A stretch of DNA of 45,649 nucleotides from Verrucomicrobiota bacterium (GTDB taxonomy: Bacteria > Verrucomicrobiota > Verrucomicrobiia > Opitutales > Opitutaceae): NCBI GenBank assembly GCA_018239675.1, contig JAFEGX010000068.1:1-45649 (forward strand). Direction: 5' to 3'. Every line of letters begins with the position of its first letter. Position 1 is the stretch's first letter. This document shows, piece after piece, positions 33,421-40,875 of the stretch. The position numbers and the translations under genes are program-made. The notes beneath the pieces were generated by a model. It saw nothing but the letters and a program-made list of their open reading frames with translations. It did no database searches and was not told the DNA's origin.

Positions 33421-35942
33421 ACCCACGCCGGCGGCGGCACCGTCTCGGGTGGGGTCTGGGGCTGCTGGCTCTCCCACTTGCCGCGGCGTCGCCGTCAGTC
33501 GTCGTGGTCGGTGAACCTCAGTTCCGCCACCGGCACTTCCCGGTCGAGGTCGTCGGGGTGCCCGAGAGCGAGCAGGCGATTTACCAGACTTGGTGCACGG
33601 GCGAGATCGGGCTCCGGATCGAGGGTCTGGCCGATGAGCCGCATCGGGTGGAACTCACGTATGTCGAGATGGCCATGAGTGACCCGTGGCGGCGGGTTTT
33701 CGACGTGGTGATCAACAGCGAGACGCTGGCCCGCGACGTTTGCCCCTACGCCCGCGTGGGGAATTACCACCCGCTGGTGCTCCGGTACACCGTCCGGCCG
33801 CGCGCCGGCGCGATTACGTATGCGCAACGGCGGAGCGCCCCGGCGGCCGACGAGCCGGCATTTTGTCTGCTCCGCGTCTATGATGCCCGCGGCCAGCTCG
33901 TGGCCGAGGAGTCGGCCTATCACCTGCGCCCGCCCGACTGGGATCTCCGTTCCTACCTCGACCTGACGCGCGTGCACGCGGGCGCCGGGGACCCGACGGA
34001 TCGCCGCGCGCCGCCCTGGAAGGGCACGTACAAGATCCACGAGGGCGAGACGGACCGGCTGACGGCGGCTGATGTGATGGGGCCGGATGGCATCGCCTAT
34101 CCCAACTGGACGCGAGTGGGGATCCCCGGCGGAATTCCCGACTGGCCGGCAACCCTGACGGCCGCCGACTATGGTGCGGTGCCTGACGACGGCCGCGACG
34201 ATTCCGCGGCCCTGCAGTCCGCCATCGCGGCGCTCGAGCGTCGTCCCGGCGGCGGAGTGCTCTTCTTGCCGCCCGGACGTTATGACGTGGACCGTCCGGT
34301 GTTCATCCACGGTGATCACATCGTGATCCGCGGCGCGGGACCCCGCCGCACCTTGCTTGTGTCGCATTTCTCCAAGCGCGGCGAACCGCCGGAGCTGCAT
34401 GGCTTCGGCCCCGGAGGACAGATCCATCCCCGCGGCTATTATTACGTCTGGCTCGATCCGGAGGACCTGGTCGGGCTCGAGCTCGCCGCGGATGGCCGCC
34501 GCGTGACGGAACTGGCGCGGGACGGCCGTTGGGACCGCCAGATCATGTACCGATTCGCCGTGCCGGATCTCCTCGCCGTGGCGCCGAACGCAACCCTACT
34601 GACGGTCCGGGCCCATTATCGCGACGGCACGGTCCGCGTCGTGACCCAGCCGCTCCGGATTGAGGTCGGCGACCGGCCGCCGGAGCGGGCGTACGGCTCC
34701 CTGGCGGTCATCTCGTTCCTCGGGCACGGACTGGAAGGGCAGCCGGTCCGTCTGGTGGCGGACGGTCGCCGCGGCGACACGTGGCTCGACGTCGCGCCAG
34801 GTCACGGGCTGGTGGCGGGCGACCGGATCCGATTGGACGCGCCGTCGACGGACCGTTGGGTCCGCCTGACCACCTCCGCGCGGCCGGGCGCCCAGATTCG
34901 GACGAACCACTACGAGATCACCCGCGTAGAGCGCAACCGCCTCTGGCTCGGCGAGGCGTTGCGGCTGGATTTTCCCGTGATCGATGGCGCGACGGTGCAG
35001 CGCCTCGTTCCCCTGGTTGGCTCGGGCATCGAGGGGCTGGGCTTCGAGCAGGCGGCCTGCGCCCTCGTGCACGCGGTGATGTTTGAGTACGGTTGGGAGT
35101 GCTGGGCGCGAGACGTCGAAATCGTGCACGCCGGCGACAAGCCGCTGTACATGCCGCACTCGAAGCGCTGCGAGGTCCGCGCCGCCGTCTTCGACCGGGT
35201 CTGGTACAACTTCGGTGGTTCAGGTTATGTGGGATGGGAGCACTCGTTCGATTGCCTGATGGAAGATGTGACGGCCTATGGCCTGCGGCACGGCCCGCTG
35301 GTGCAATGGGCCTCGTCCGGCAACGTCATCCGTCGCAGCGTGTTTCACGGCAGCGACGCCCAGTGGCACGCCGGCTGGACCAATGAGAACCTGTTCGAGG
35401 ACCTCGTCGTCGAGGCCTCGCTGCGCGACGGCGCCTACGGCAACGGCCTCTGGGCCTCGCCGCCCGAGGACCGTGGGCACGGTCCCAACGGACCGCGCAA
35501 TGTCGTGTACAACTGCGACGTGTCCTCGCCCAAGGCGGGACTGTGGATGGGTGGGATGAATGAAGCCTGGCTGATCCTCCACAACCGGCTGGTGGTGGGC
35601 CGCGGACCGGCGGTCGTCGCGAAATCGGCCAGCTTCGATCATGTGATCCGCGACAACGTCTTCGTCCTGCTCGACCCCCAGCCGGCCGCCGTGATGCTGC
35701 TCTCCGCCGACTGCACCGGCATCGAGCTGGAGGGCAACCGCTGCTACGGCCCGGTCGGGCGGTTTGTCGGTGGCGCGGGGAGGCCGGCGCTGGACCGCGA
35801 CAACCGGATTCGGCCATCCGGTGACATCAGCCGGCCCGTTCCCAAGGTGCGCTCGATCTACGAGTGGCAACAGGAACACCGGACGGAGATTCAGGCCGAA
35901 CAGTCGCGCCGGGCCGCCGCCCGGGCGTCGACCGGACAATAG
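33417..35942 (+). CDS. Secreted pectate-lyase-superfamily right-handed beta-helix protein
   Basis: An 841-residue protein. A short basic start and hydrophobic core (LGWGLGLLALPLAAA) indicate export. Residues about 25-190 form a beta-sandwich region. The hallmark of the Pectate_lyase_3 family then appears: ADYGAVPDDGRDDSAALQSA, followed by GGGVLFLPPGRYDV and VIRGAG. A long parallel beta-helix with repeating Asn/Val/Gly strands runs to about 820, ending in a polar, Arg/Glu-rich tail. Such proteins cleave or bind acidic or sulfated polysaccharides. Catalytic residues cannot be assigned by eye. It closes the operon with the MFS, DUF4434 and propeller genes and is convergent with the LacI gene. 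Confidence 0.88.
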   Translation: MNPRRRRHRLGWGLGLLALPLAAASPSVVVVGEPQFRHRHFPVEVVGVPESEQAIYQTWCTGEIGLRIEGLADEPHRVELTYVEMAMSDPWRRVFDVVINSETLARDVCPYARVGNYHPLVLRYTVRPRAGAITYAQRRSAPAADEPAFCLLRVYDARGQLVAEESAYHLRPPDWDLRSYLDLTRVHAGAGDPTDRRAPPWKGTYKIHEGETDRLTAADVMGPDGIAYPNWTRVGIPGGIPDWPATLTAADYGAVPDDGRDDSAALQSAIAALERRPGGGVLFLPPGRYDVDRPVFIHGDHIVIRGAGPRRTLLVSHFSKRGEPPELHGFGPGGQIHPRGYYYVWLDPEDLVGLELAADGRRVTELARDGRWDRQIMYRFAVPDLLAVAPNATLLTVRAHYRDGTVRVVTQPLRIEVGDRPPERAYGSLAVISFLGHGLEGQPVRLVADGRRGDTWLDVAPGHGLVAGDRIRLDAPSTDRWVRLTTSARPGAQIRTNHYEITRVERNRLWLGEALRLDFPVIDGATVQRLVPLVGSGIEGLGFEQAACALVHAVMFEYGWECWARDVEIVHAGDKPLYMPHSKRCEVRAAVFDRVWYNFGGSGYVGWEHSFDCLMEDVTAYGLRHGPLVQWASSGNVIRRSVFHGSDAQWHAGWTNENLFEDLVVEASLRDGAYGNGLWASPPEDRGHGPNGPRNVVYNCDVSSPKAGLWMGGMNEAWLILHNRLVVGRGPAVVAKSASFDHVIRDNVFVLLDPQPAAVMLLSADCTGIELEGNRCYGPVGRFVGGAGRPALDRDNRIRPSGDISRPVPKVRSIYEWQQEHRTEIQAEQSRRAAARASTGQ

Positions 35943-35981
35943 AGTTGGCGGCGGCGTCCGTGGATGCCTCGCCGCCGGACG

Positions 35982-37031
35982 CTACGCGGCGTTGATCGGA
36001 TCGGCCTCCGCCTGGGCCGGCCGGATCGTGGGACCGTCCACCCAGCGGCCTTCCACCATGGTATAGATGGGGTAGGCGGGCAGGCCGCGTTCGTTGTGCT
36101 GCAGGAGCGAGACCAGGCACTTGGCGGCGGTGACGCCCAGCAGGTCGTTTTGTTCGTCGATGCCCGCAATCTGGCTCGACTCCCGGAAGCGCGAGATCAA
36201 CGCCAGTCCAAGCTCGCCGGGTACCGAGTATCCGGCTTCACGGATCCAGTCATATACTTCCAGATCGGCGCCGGGCAGCACGACGCAGTCAACGCGCTGG
36301 CTTTTGAGCCACTTGGTCACGGTGGCCTTGGTCAGGTTGGGAGTGTAGAGCGGGCGAACCGCGGCCTCCTGCGGATGGGCGTATTGCTCCGCCAGGAAGG
36401 AGCCGAGCATCACGCCCAGGCTGCGATCCGAGAAGTCCGGCCTCACGATCAGGCCGATGCGACGATAGCCGCGTGACCGCAATGTTCGCAGGCACAGGCG
36501 CATGTTGTAGGCGTGGTGGATGCACACGCGGTGGGCGGCGACGTTGGTGATCGAGAAGCCCACGGCGATCGTGGAAAACTGGGGCCAGTCCAGGTTGGAG
36601 ATGGGACCGGGGACCGGCAGGCGAGGCGCGAGCAGCACCCCCTGGATGCCCCGGGCCTGCAGGATTCGGCTCAGCTGCGCACCGGAAATTCCATCCTCCG
36701 TGACCTGAAAAGTCTCGAGGGAAAAACTCTGCGACTGGCAGTAATCAGCGACGGCATTGGCCAGGGTGGCCTCGGCGAGATTGCCCACATACTGCTTGGG
36801 GTCGTACGCGAGTACATACGCGAGCGTGCCGGCAAACCGGCGTCCCTGCCGATACGCGGACAGGGCGGACAGCATCGCATTTGGGGTATAGCCTGCGCGG
36901 CGGGCGACCTCGCGAACCCTTGCCGCCGTCTTGGCGTTGACGTGGGGATCGTTCCGGAGGGCCAGGCCCACCGTGGTGAAGTGGACCCCCGCCAGCTTGG
37001 CGATGTCGCGCAATGTAACGTGTTTTTCCAT
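35982..37031 (-). CDS. LacI-family transcriptional regulator
   Basis: A 349-residue protein. The N-terminal helix-turn-helix reads TLRDIAKLAGVHFTTVGLAL, followed by the hinge-helix region RRAGYTPNAM. The C-terminal periplasmic-binding-protein-like sensor domain spans about 60-345. The recognition helix has VHFTTVGLALRN, whereas most members have VSxxTVSRxLN. The gene faces the beta-helix operon (39-bp convergent gap with a GGCGGCG/CGCCGCC inverted repeat) and is divergent from a Gfo/Idh gene. It is the only LacI protein in the window and a candidate for the AACCGTT-type palindrome at 26869-26881, but this is not shown. Confidence 0.95.
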   Translation of the reverse strand: MEKHVTLRDIAKLAGVHFTTVGLALRNDPHVNAKTAARVREVARRAGYTPNAMLSALSAYRQGRRFAGTLAYVLAYDPKQYVGNLAEATLANAVADYCQSQSFSLETFQVTEDGISGAQLSRILQARGIQGVLLAPRLPVPGPISNLDWPQFSTIAVGFSITNVAAHRVCIHHAYNMRLCLRTLRSRGYRRIGLIVRPDFSDRSLGVMLGSFLAEQYAHPQEAAVRPLYTPNLTKATVTKWLKSQRVDCVVLPGADLEVYDWIREAGYSVPGELGLALISRFRESSQIAGIDEQNDLLGVTAAKCLVSLLQHNERGLPAYPIYTMVEGRWVDGPTIRPAQAEADPINAA

Positions 37032-37172
37032 CAGTAAAGAAAAAGGGGACGCAAGGGTGCCCAGGCGTCACGCAAGACGTGGGATCGTGGTGACATCAGG
37101 GGTGGATGCCACTCACTCTCCCAGCCCCGACGTTGGAGGCGGAACCGGCCCTTGTCGACGGGATTGCCGGTG

Positions 37173-37264
37173 GCGCGCAGGTGACAGGAAACAGGGACCA
37201 AGTAACAGGCTTACCAGTCGCCGCGCGGACCCCGACTTTCGACCTTCAACGTTCGACCTTTGAC
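37173..37264. repeat. Dispersed intergenic repeat R1, copy 2
   Basis: It matches 16534-16625 in order and spacing (GCGCGCAGGTGACAGG, GGGACCAAGTAACAGG, GCGGACCCCGACTTTCG, ACGTTCGA), with scattered substitutions and one single-base indel near the 3' side. It lies 20.6 kb away from copy 1, in the same orientation. Confidence 0.8.
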
Positions 37265-37300
37265 TGACGCCGGGACGCTCAAGTAGCAGCGAGCAGGCGC

Positions 37301-37369
37301 CAAGTAACAGGCTTGCCAGTCTCCGAGCGGACTCCGACTTTCGACCTTCGACGTTTGACCTTCAACTGG
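37301..37369. repeat. Dispersed intergenic repeat R1, partial copy 3
   Basis: It begins at CAAGTAACAGGCTTGCCAGT and continues GCGGACTCCGACTTTCGACC, TTCGACGTTTGACCTTCAAC. It lacks the GCGCGCAGGTGACAGG head, which is partly replaced by a degenerate stretch. It is tandem to copy 2. Confidence 0.7.
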
Positions 37370-37412
37370 CGTCCGCGCCAGCACCGCCCACTGTCCACCG
37401 TTCACCGTCCCC

Positions 37413-38465
37413 ATGCCTGAATCGAGCGAGATTGGTTATGGAATCGTTGGAGCCGGCTCGATCGCCGATTTCCATGCCCGGGCAATTGCCCTGGTGCCGG
37501 GCGCAAGGCTCCGGGCGGTATCGAGCCGCTCGATCGAAACCGCCGCGCGGGTCGCCGGAGCGCATGGGGCGGCGGTCGCCTCGCTGGATGAATTGCTGGC
37601 GCGACCCGACATCGACGTAGTCTGCGTCACGGCGCCCAGCGGTGTGCATGGCGAGATCGCGATCGCGGCCCTGCGGGCGGGCAAGCACGTGCTGTGCGAG
37701 AAGCCGCTCGAGATCACGGCCGCCCGGGTCGACGCGATCCTTGCCGCCGCCCAATCCGCGCACCGCCACGTGGGTGTCGTGCTTCCGTCGCGGCTCGGCG
37801 ACGGCGCCAGCGCGGTGGCGGCCGCGGTGCGCGCGGGACGATTGGGCCGCATGACCCTCGCCAGCGCCTATGTGAAGTGGTGGCGCACCGATGCCTATTA
37901 CGCGGCCAATCGCTGGCGTGGCACCTGGGCGCTGGACGGCGGCGGCGCGCTGATGAATCAGGGTATACACGGGGTTGACCTGCTGCTTTGGCTGGCGGGC
38001 CTCCCGGAACAGGTGAGCGCCTTTGCCGCAACGCTGGCGCACGGCTCCATCGAGGTAGAGGACACGCTCGTCGCGAGCCTGCAGTTTCCCGGAGGGGCGC
38101 TGGGTTCGATCGAATGTGCGACCTCTTGCGCTCCCGGCACGAGCCGGCGGATCGAGCTCTGCGGCAGCCGCGGATCGATCACGCTGGAGGACGATGCCAT
38201 TGTGCGCTGGGACTTTGACGAGGTGCGGCCGGAGGATGCCGACCTCAAGGCCCGCCTCGGTCGCGGCGCGCTGGGCAGCGGCGCGGCTGACCCGCGCGCC
38301 ATCGGCGTCGAGGGTCACCGTCGCGTGATCGCCGACATGACCGACGCCGTCCGGTCCGGCCGCCCGCCGATCGTCCCGGGCACCGAGGGCCGAAAGGCCG
38401 TCGCCTTGATCGAGGCGATCTACGCCTCCGCTCGCACGAATCAAGTCCAGCGCGTGCACGGGTAG
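37413..38465 (+). CDS. Gfo/Idh/MocA family NAD(P)-dependent oxidoreductase C
   Basis: A 350-residue cytoplasmic enzyme. The Rossmann motif YGIVGAGSIADFHA, VTAPSGVH, and the EKP motif (LCEKPLEI) are canonical. So is the C-terminal-domain signature GGGALMNQGIHGVDLLLWL, with the catalytic-type His. Of the three family members in the window this is the most typical and probably active as a sugar or inositol dehydrogenase. It is monocistronic, flanked by repeat-rich spacers on both sides, divergent from the LacI gene and convergent with the PhyH gene. The substrate is unknown. Confidence 0.94.
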   Translation: MPESSEIGYGIVGAGSIADFHARAIALVPGARLRAVSSRSIETAARVAGAHGAAVASLDELLARPDIDVVCVTAPSGVHGEIAIAALRAGKHVLCEKPLEITAARVDAILAAAQSAHRHVGVVLPSRLGDGASAVAAAVRAGRLGRMTLASAYVKWWRTDAYYAANRWRGTWALDGGGALMNQGIHGVDLLLWLAGLPEQVSAFAATLAHGSIEVEDTLVASLQFPGGALGSIECATSCAPGTSRRIELCGSRGSITLEDDAIVRWDFDEVRPEDADLKARLGRGALGSGAADPRAIGVEGHRRVIADMTDAVRSGRPPIVPGTEGRKAVALIEAIYASARTNQVQRVHG

Positions 38466-38502
38466 GAGATAGGCGGTAGGCGGTAAGCGATAGGCTGTAG
38501 GC
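38466..38502. repeat. Word-like intergenic repeat (GTAGGC type), copy 2
   Basis: Iterated GATAGGC, GGTAGGC, GGTAAGC, GATAGGC and TGTAGGC heptamer-like units. Its reverse complement matches the style and partial sequence of 13331-13369. It starts within 1 bp of the upstream gene's stop codon and ends in a T-run (38503-38511). Confidence 0.6.
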
Positions 38503-38671
38503 TTTTTTTTTGCGCCTCTTGCGCCTCTTTGCGGCCAATGGTTTTGCCGCAAGAAAGCACAGAAGGCGCAGAACATACCCCGGTAGCGCCCGGTTTCCCC
38601 GCCTTCAACCACCACGTCCGGCGTCCAATGTTCGGCTCTCAACACTCGACCTTCGACCTCCCCGCGCGATC

Positions 38672-38726
38672 TTCGCGGTGAAACCCTCTGGGTTCACTCC
38701 TCGCCTGTGTTCTGTTTCACCGCGAA
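38672..38726. repeat. 13-bp perfect inverted repeat
   Basis: TTCGCGGTGAAAC (38672-38684) and GTTTCACCGCGAA (38714-38726) are exact reverse complements separated by 29 bases. There is no T-run after either arm. It may form a hairpin at the ends of two convergent transcripts. Confidence 0.6.
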
Positions 38727-38874
38727 ACTGGCGCCGGCCGCATACCTGGCTCGAGCCGGTACGAGCAGCCGTTGAGCGAGGTACTCCGCGCTAACCCGCC
38801 CAGCCACCGGCCGCTGGCTTCCTGCCACTTGGCACCTGTTCCCTGTCACCTGTGGCGGGCGTCCGCGCGCGCCG

Positions 38875-39564
38875 CTATGCCTCCACGAGCACCTTGCGCG
38901 CGGGAAAATCCAAGTCGAACGGCTCGTCCGGAGCGGGGGCGTGGTACGTGCTGATGATCGCGTAGCGGTCGCGTCCTGCCGTGTTGGCCGTGGAGCCATG
39001 CACGAGCCGGTCCGAGAAGATAATCGCGCTGCCCCGCTTGATCGCGCACGTCACCACGTCGCCGTCGCCCCAGGTCCCGCCGGCGATCTCGTATTCGAAG
39101 TCGCCGCTCGCGAGGGCCTTCTTGACCATGCGCCAGTCGCGGCGGTGGCTGCCGGGCACGACCGTGAGCGTGCCGTTGTCGGCCGTGGCGTCGTCGAGCG
39201 GGATCCACACCGAAAGCTTGGGCCGGGTATTGAGCCAGTAGAAGAAATCCACGTGCCACGGCGTCGCGAAAGTCTTGTTGGCCGACTTGTAGACGATCTT
39301 GTCGCTCAGGAACATCACCCCGTGCGGCATGACCGCGCGCAGGGCGTCAACGATGCGGGGATCCTCGGACAAGGCGCGGAAGAGCGGGCTCGTCGCCGCC
39401 ATGTGCAGGTGCACGCTGGCCTTGGGCCGCGCGAAGGTGTCGAGCACGCGCCGCGCCTCGACCTTCAGTCTGTCGCATTCCTCGGCATCCAGCAGGTCGG
39501 GAAGAATCACAAAACCGTCGCGTTCGTAGCGGGCGGCGAGGTTGGCTGGGGCGGTCGTTTTCAT
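38875..39564 (-). CDS. Phytanoyl-CoA dioxygenase (PhyH)-family Fe(II)/2-oxoglutarate oxygenase
   Basis: A 229-residue cytoplasmic enzyme from the ATG at 39564 (MKTTAPANLAARYERDGFVI). The facial triad is visible: His104-x-Asp106 in TPWHVDFFYW and His189 in RLVHGST, followed by Arg198/Arg200, which would hold 2-oxoglutarate. YERDGFVILPDLL at the start is typical of PhyH proteins. The family hydroxylates lipids, amino-acid derivatives or natural products. It is divergent from an AraC-family regulator across 79 bp containing a 21-bp-spaced direct repeat, so it is probably that regulator's target. The substrate is unknown. Confidence 0.93.
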   Translation of the reverse strand: MKTTAPANLAARYERDGFVILPDLLDAEECDRLKVEARRVLDTFARPKASVHLHMAATSPLFRALSEDPRIVDALRAVMPHGVMFLSDKIVYKSANKTFATPWHVDFFYWLNTRPKLSVWIPLDDATADNGTLTVVPGSHRRDWRMVKKALASGDFEYEIAGGTWGDGDVVTCAIKRGSAIIFSDRLVHGSTANTAGRDRYAIISTYHAPAPDEPFDLDFPARKVLVEA

Positions 39565-39602
39565 GGGTAAGACGGATCCAGCATAGCGACTGGCTCGGGA
39601 TT

Positions 39603-39634
39603 TGTCTTTAGCAGGGAAGGAGGACTGTTTAGCA
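39603..39634. promoter_or_regulatory. Direct repeat, 21-bp spacing, candidate AraC-family binding site
   Basis: TCTTTAGCA (39605-39613) and TGTTTAGCA (39626-39634) are direct copies differing in one base. They are exactly 21 bp apart, two helical turns, as in classical AraC half-site pairs. They lie in the short divergent region between the PhyH oxygenase and AraC-type regulator genes. AAGGAGG (39617-39623) falls between them but is about 20 nt from the regulator's ATG. Confidence 0.5.
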
Positions 39635-39643
39635 AAAACCGCC

Positions 39644-40441
39644 ATGAAAGACCGTCCGGCCGTTGGCCCGTCCCCCGTCGAGAGCATCCGCCTGGTGGAG
39701 CGGTTCGAGCGGCGCGAGCCGCGCTATGCGTTCACCGCGACCTCGCTGCCGGGCCACCTGATCCACCTGGTGGTGGCGGGCGAGGTTGAGCAGGTCAGCG
39801 GCGGCCGGCGGCAACTGCTGCAGCCGGGGACGGTGGTCTGGTATCATGAGGACGAGTGGGTGGAAGGTCGCGTGCGGCGGGCGCCGTGGGTCTATTATTC
39901 GGTCAACTTCGCTGCGCCGTCCCTCGCCCCGCCGGATTTCGAACACCGGCTGGTCACGGCCGGGCCACGGCTGGGACGGATCTTCGCCGCGCTGCTCGAC
40001 GCCTGGCGCGCGCCGCCTTCGTGGGCGCGGGACTGGCGCTGCCAGTCGCATCTGCTCGACCTGCTGGCGGCGGTGGCGCGACCGCCGGCGGAGCGCCGCC
40101 CCGGCGGCCCCGGCGGCAAGCTCTGGTGGGACATCGAGGCGTGGGCGCGGCAGCACATCGACCGCGCGCCTTCCTTGGGCGAACTGTGCGCCGTGTTCGG
40201 GCGCAGTCCCAACACCGTGGCCCGGGCCTGCCGGGACGCCGTCGGTCTGGCACCCATGAAACGCCTGAAACAGATCCGGCTCAGCCTGGCCCGCGGTCTG
40301 GTGCGACACTCGGAGTTCAACATGACCGAGATCGCCCGGCGCGTCGGGTACGCGCGGGTGCACGAGTTTTCCCGCGACTTCCGCCGCACCCACGGCCTGC
40401 CGCCGACGGCCGACCGGGCGGCGACTCCGCCGACGCGCTAA
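39644..40441 (+). CDS. AraC/XylS-family transcriptional regulator
   Basis: A 265-residue protein from the ATG at 39644 (MKDRPAVGPS); the frame continues upstream only through operator-like sequence. An N-terminal cupin-like sensor domain spans about 15-150 (LIHLVVAGEVEQV, QLLQPGTVVWYHEDEW). The C-terminal double helix-turn-helix (about 165-255) has LGELCAVFGRSPNTVARACR and MTEIARRVGYARVHEFSRDF, then RRTHGLPP, the usual AraC ending. It probably autoregulates and controls the divergent PhyH gene through the repeat at 39603-39634. Confidence 0.95.
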   Translation: MKDRPAVGPSPVESIRLVERFERREPRYAFTATSLPGHLIHLVVAGEVEQVSGGRRQLLQPGTVVWYHEDEWVEGRVRRAPWVYYSVNFAAPSLAPPDFEHRLVTAGPRLGRIFAALLDAWRAPPSWARDWRCQSHLLDLLAAVARPPAERRPGGPGGKLWWDIEAWARQHIDRAPSLGELCAVFGRSPNTVARACRDAVGLAPMKRLKQIRLSLARGLVRHSEFNMTEIARRVGYARVHEFSRDFRRTHGLPPTADRAATPPTR

Positions 40442-40454
40442 CGCTCGGAATGAA

Positions 40455-40619
40455 TCACGCGGATGTGACCGCCCCAGCCGCTAGCTCGTGGAAACCAAAT
40501 TCGTCCTCGTAGCCCTCGACCGCGTGCAGGACCGCGTACCATGACGCCAGCAGGCCGGCCGCGGTGAAGGCGAGGTCGGCGTAGATCAGCTGGAGCAGAA
40601 GGTGGTAAAAAAGGGGCAT
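40455..40619 (-). CDS. Candidate small membrane protein, 54 residues
   Basis: A short ORF on the minus strand reads MPLFYHLLLQLIYADLAF, a hydrophobic stretch to about residue 32 (TAAGLLASWYAVLHAV), then an acidic tail EGYEDEFGFHELAAGAV. Composition and third-position GC match the genomic style, and one transmembrane helix or hairpin is plausible. It has its own AT-rich upstream region (40620-40875) and is convergent with the AraC gene (13 bp apart). I do not recognise a family. The alternative is a fortuitous ORF, but the amphipathic-then-acidic layout speaks for a real gene. Confidence 0.5.
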   Translation of the reverse strand: MPLFYHLLLQLIYADLAFTAAGLLASWYAVLHAVEGYEDEFGFHELAAGAVTSA

Positions 40620-40875
40620 GCGATCTTGGCTCTGTTCGTCACATTCTGAACAGAACTTGGGAGTTGGGGGGCAAAACGGTCATCGGGGTGCACCGATTTC
40701 AGCATGGATTGCACCGGGGCGAACCCCCAGATCGCGCCGATCATTGGATATCAGCAAGATAGGCGTAAGAATTTTTACGTATTGCAGGTATGTTGCTGTT
40801 AATCAGAACGTAAAACGTCGGATCTCCTTGCTGCCGTGTCGGAAGCCTTTACACGACCGTAACACGAGGTGCCGG
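40620..40875. promoter_or_regulatory. AT-rich non-coding region with palindromes
   Basis: No credible ORF. TCTGTTC (40631-40637) and GAACAGA (40648-40654) form an inverted repeat. CGTAAGAATTTTTACG (40764-40779) is a 16-bp palindrome with one mismatched pair, and CGTAAAACG follows at about 40810. Local GC is clearly lower than in the surrounding genes. It probably contains the promoter and operators for the small minus-strand ORF and the 3' end of the M20 peptidase transcript. A small RNA is possible. Confidence 0.45.

Larger units (their letters stand above)
37032..37412. other. Repeat-filled divergent spacer (no gene)
   Basis: This 381-bp gap between the LacI gene and Gfo/Idh C has no credible ORF. 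It holds R1 repeat copy 2 (37173-37264) and a partial copy 3 (37301-37369) in tandem. Immediately before the Gfo/Idh start it has a further word repeat (CTGTCCACCGTTCACCGTCC, 37391-37410). The LacI promoter must lie in the first 140 bp, which look unique. No tRNA, ncRNA or operator was recognised. Confidence 0.7.
38466..38874. other. Repeat-filled convergent spacer (no gene)
   Basis: These 409 bp between convergent Gfo/Idh C and PhyH genes hold several repeat types and no credible ORF. They are a GGCGGTAGGCGGTAAGCGAT array (38473-38492 and on to 38502) ending in a run of nine T; GCGCCTCTTGCGCCTCTTTG words (38512-38531); TGCCGCAAGAAAGCACAGAA (38548-38567); TCAACACTCGACCTTCGACC (38639-38658), resembling the R1 3' end; a perfect 13-bp inverted repeat (38672-38684/38714-38726); and the inverted R1 head (38835-38852). 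Confidence 0.7.

Noticed and set aside
37173..37369. CRISPR array
   Set aside because: The two R1 copies are long, degenerate and directly adjacent; there are no regular repeat-spacer units and no cas genes.
38512..38794. Short ORFs in the Gfo/Idh-PhyH spacer
   Set aside because: They translate repeat words only (LRLFAANG, STLDLRPP-like), with no start-site support.
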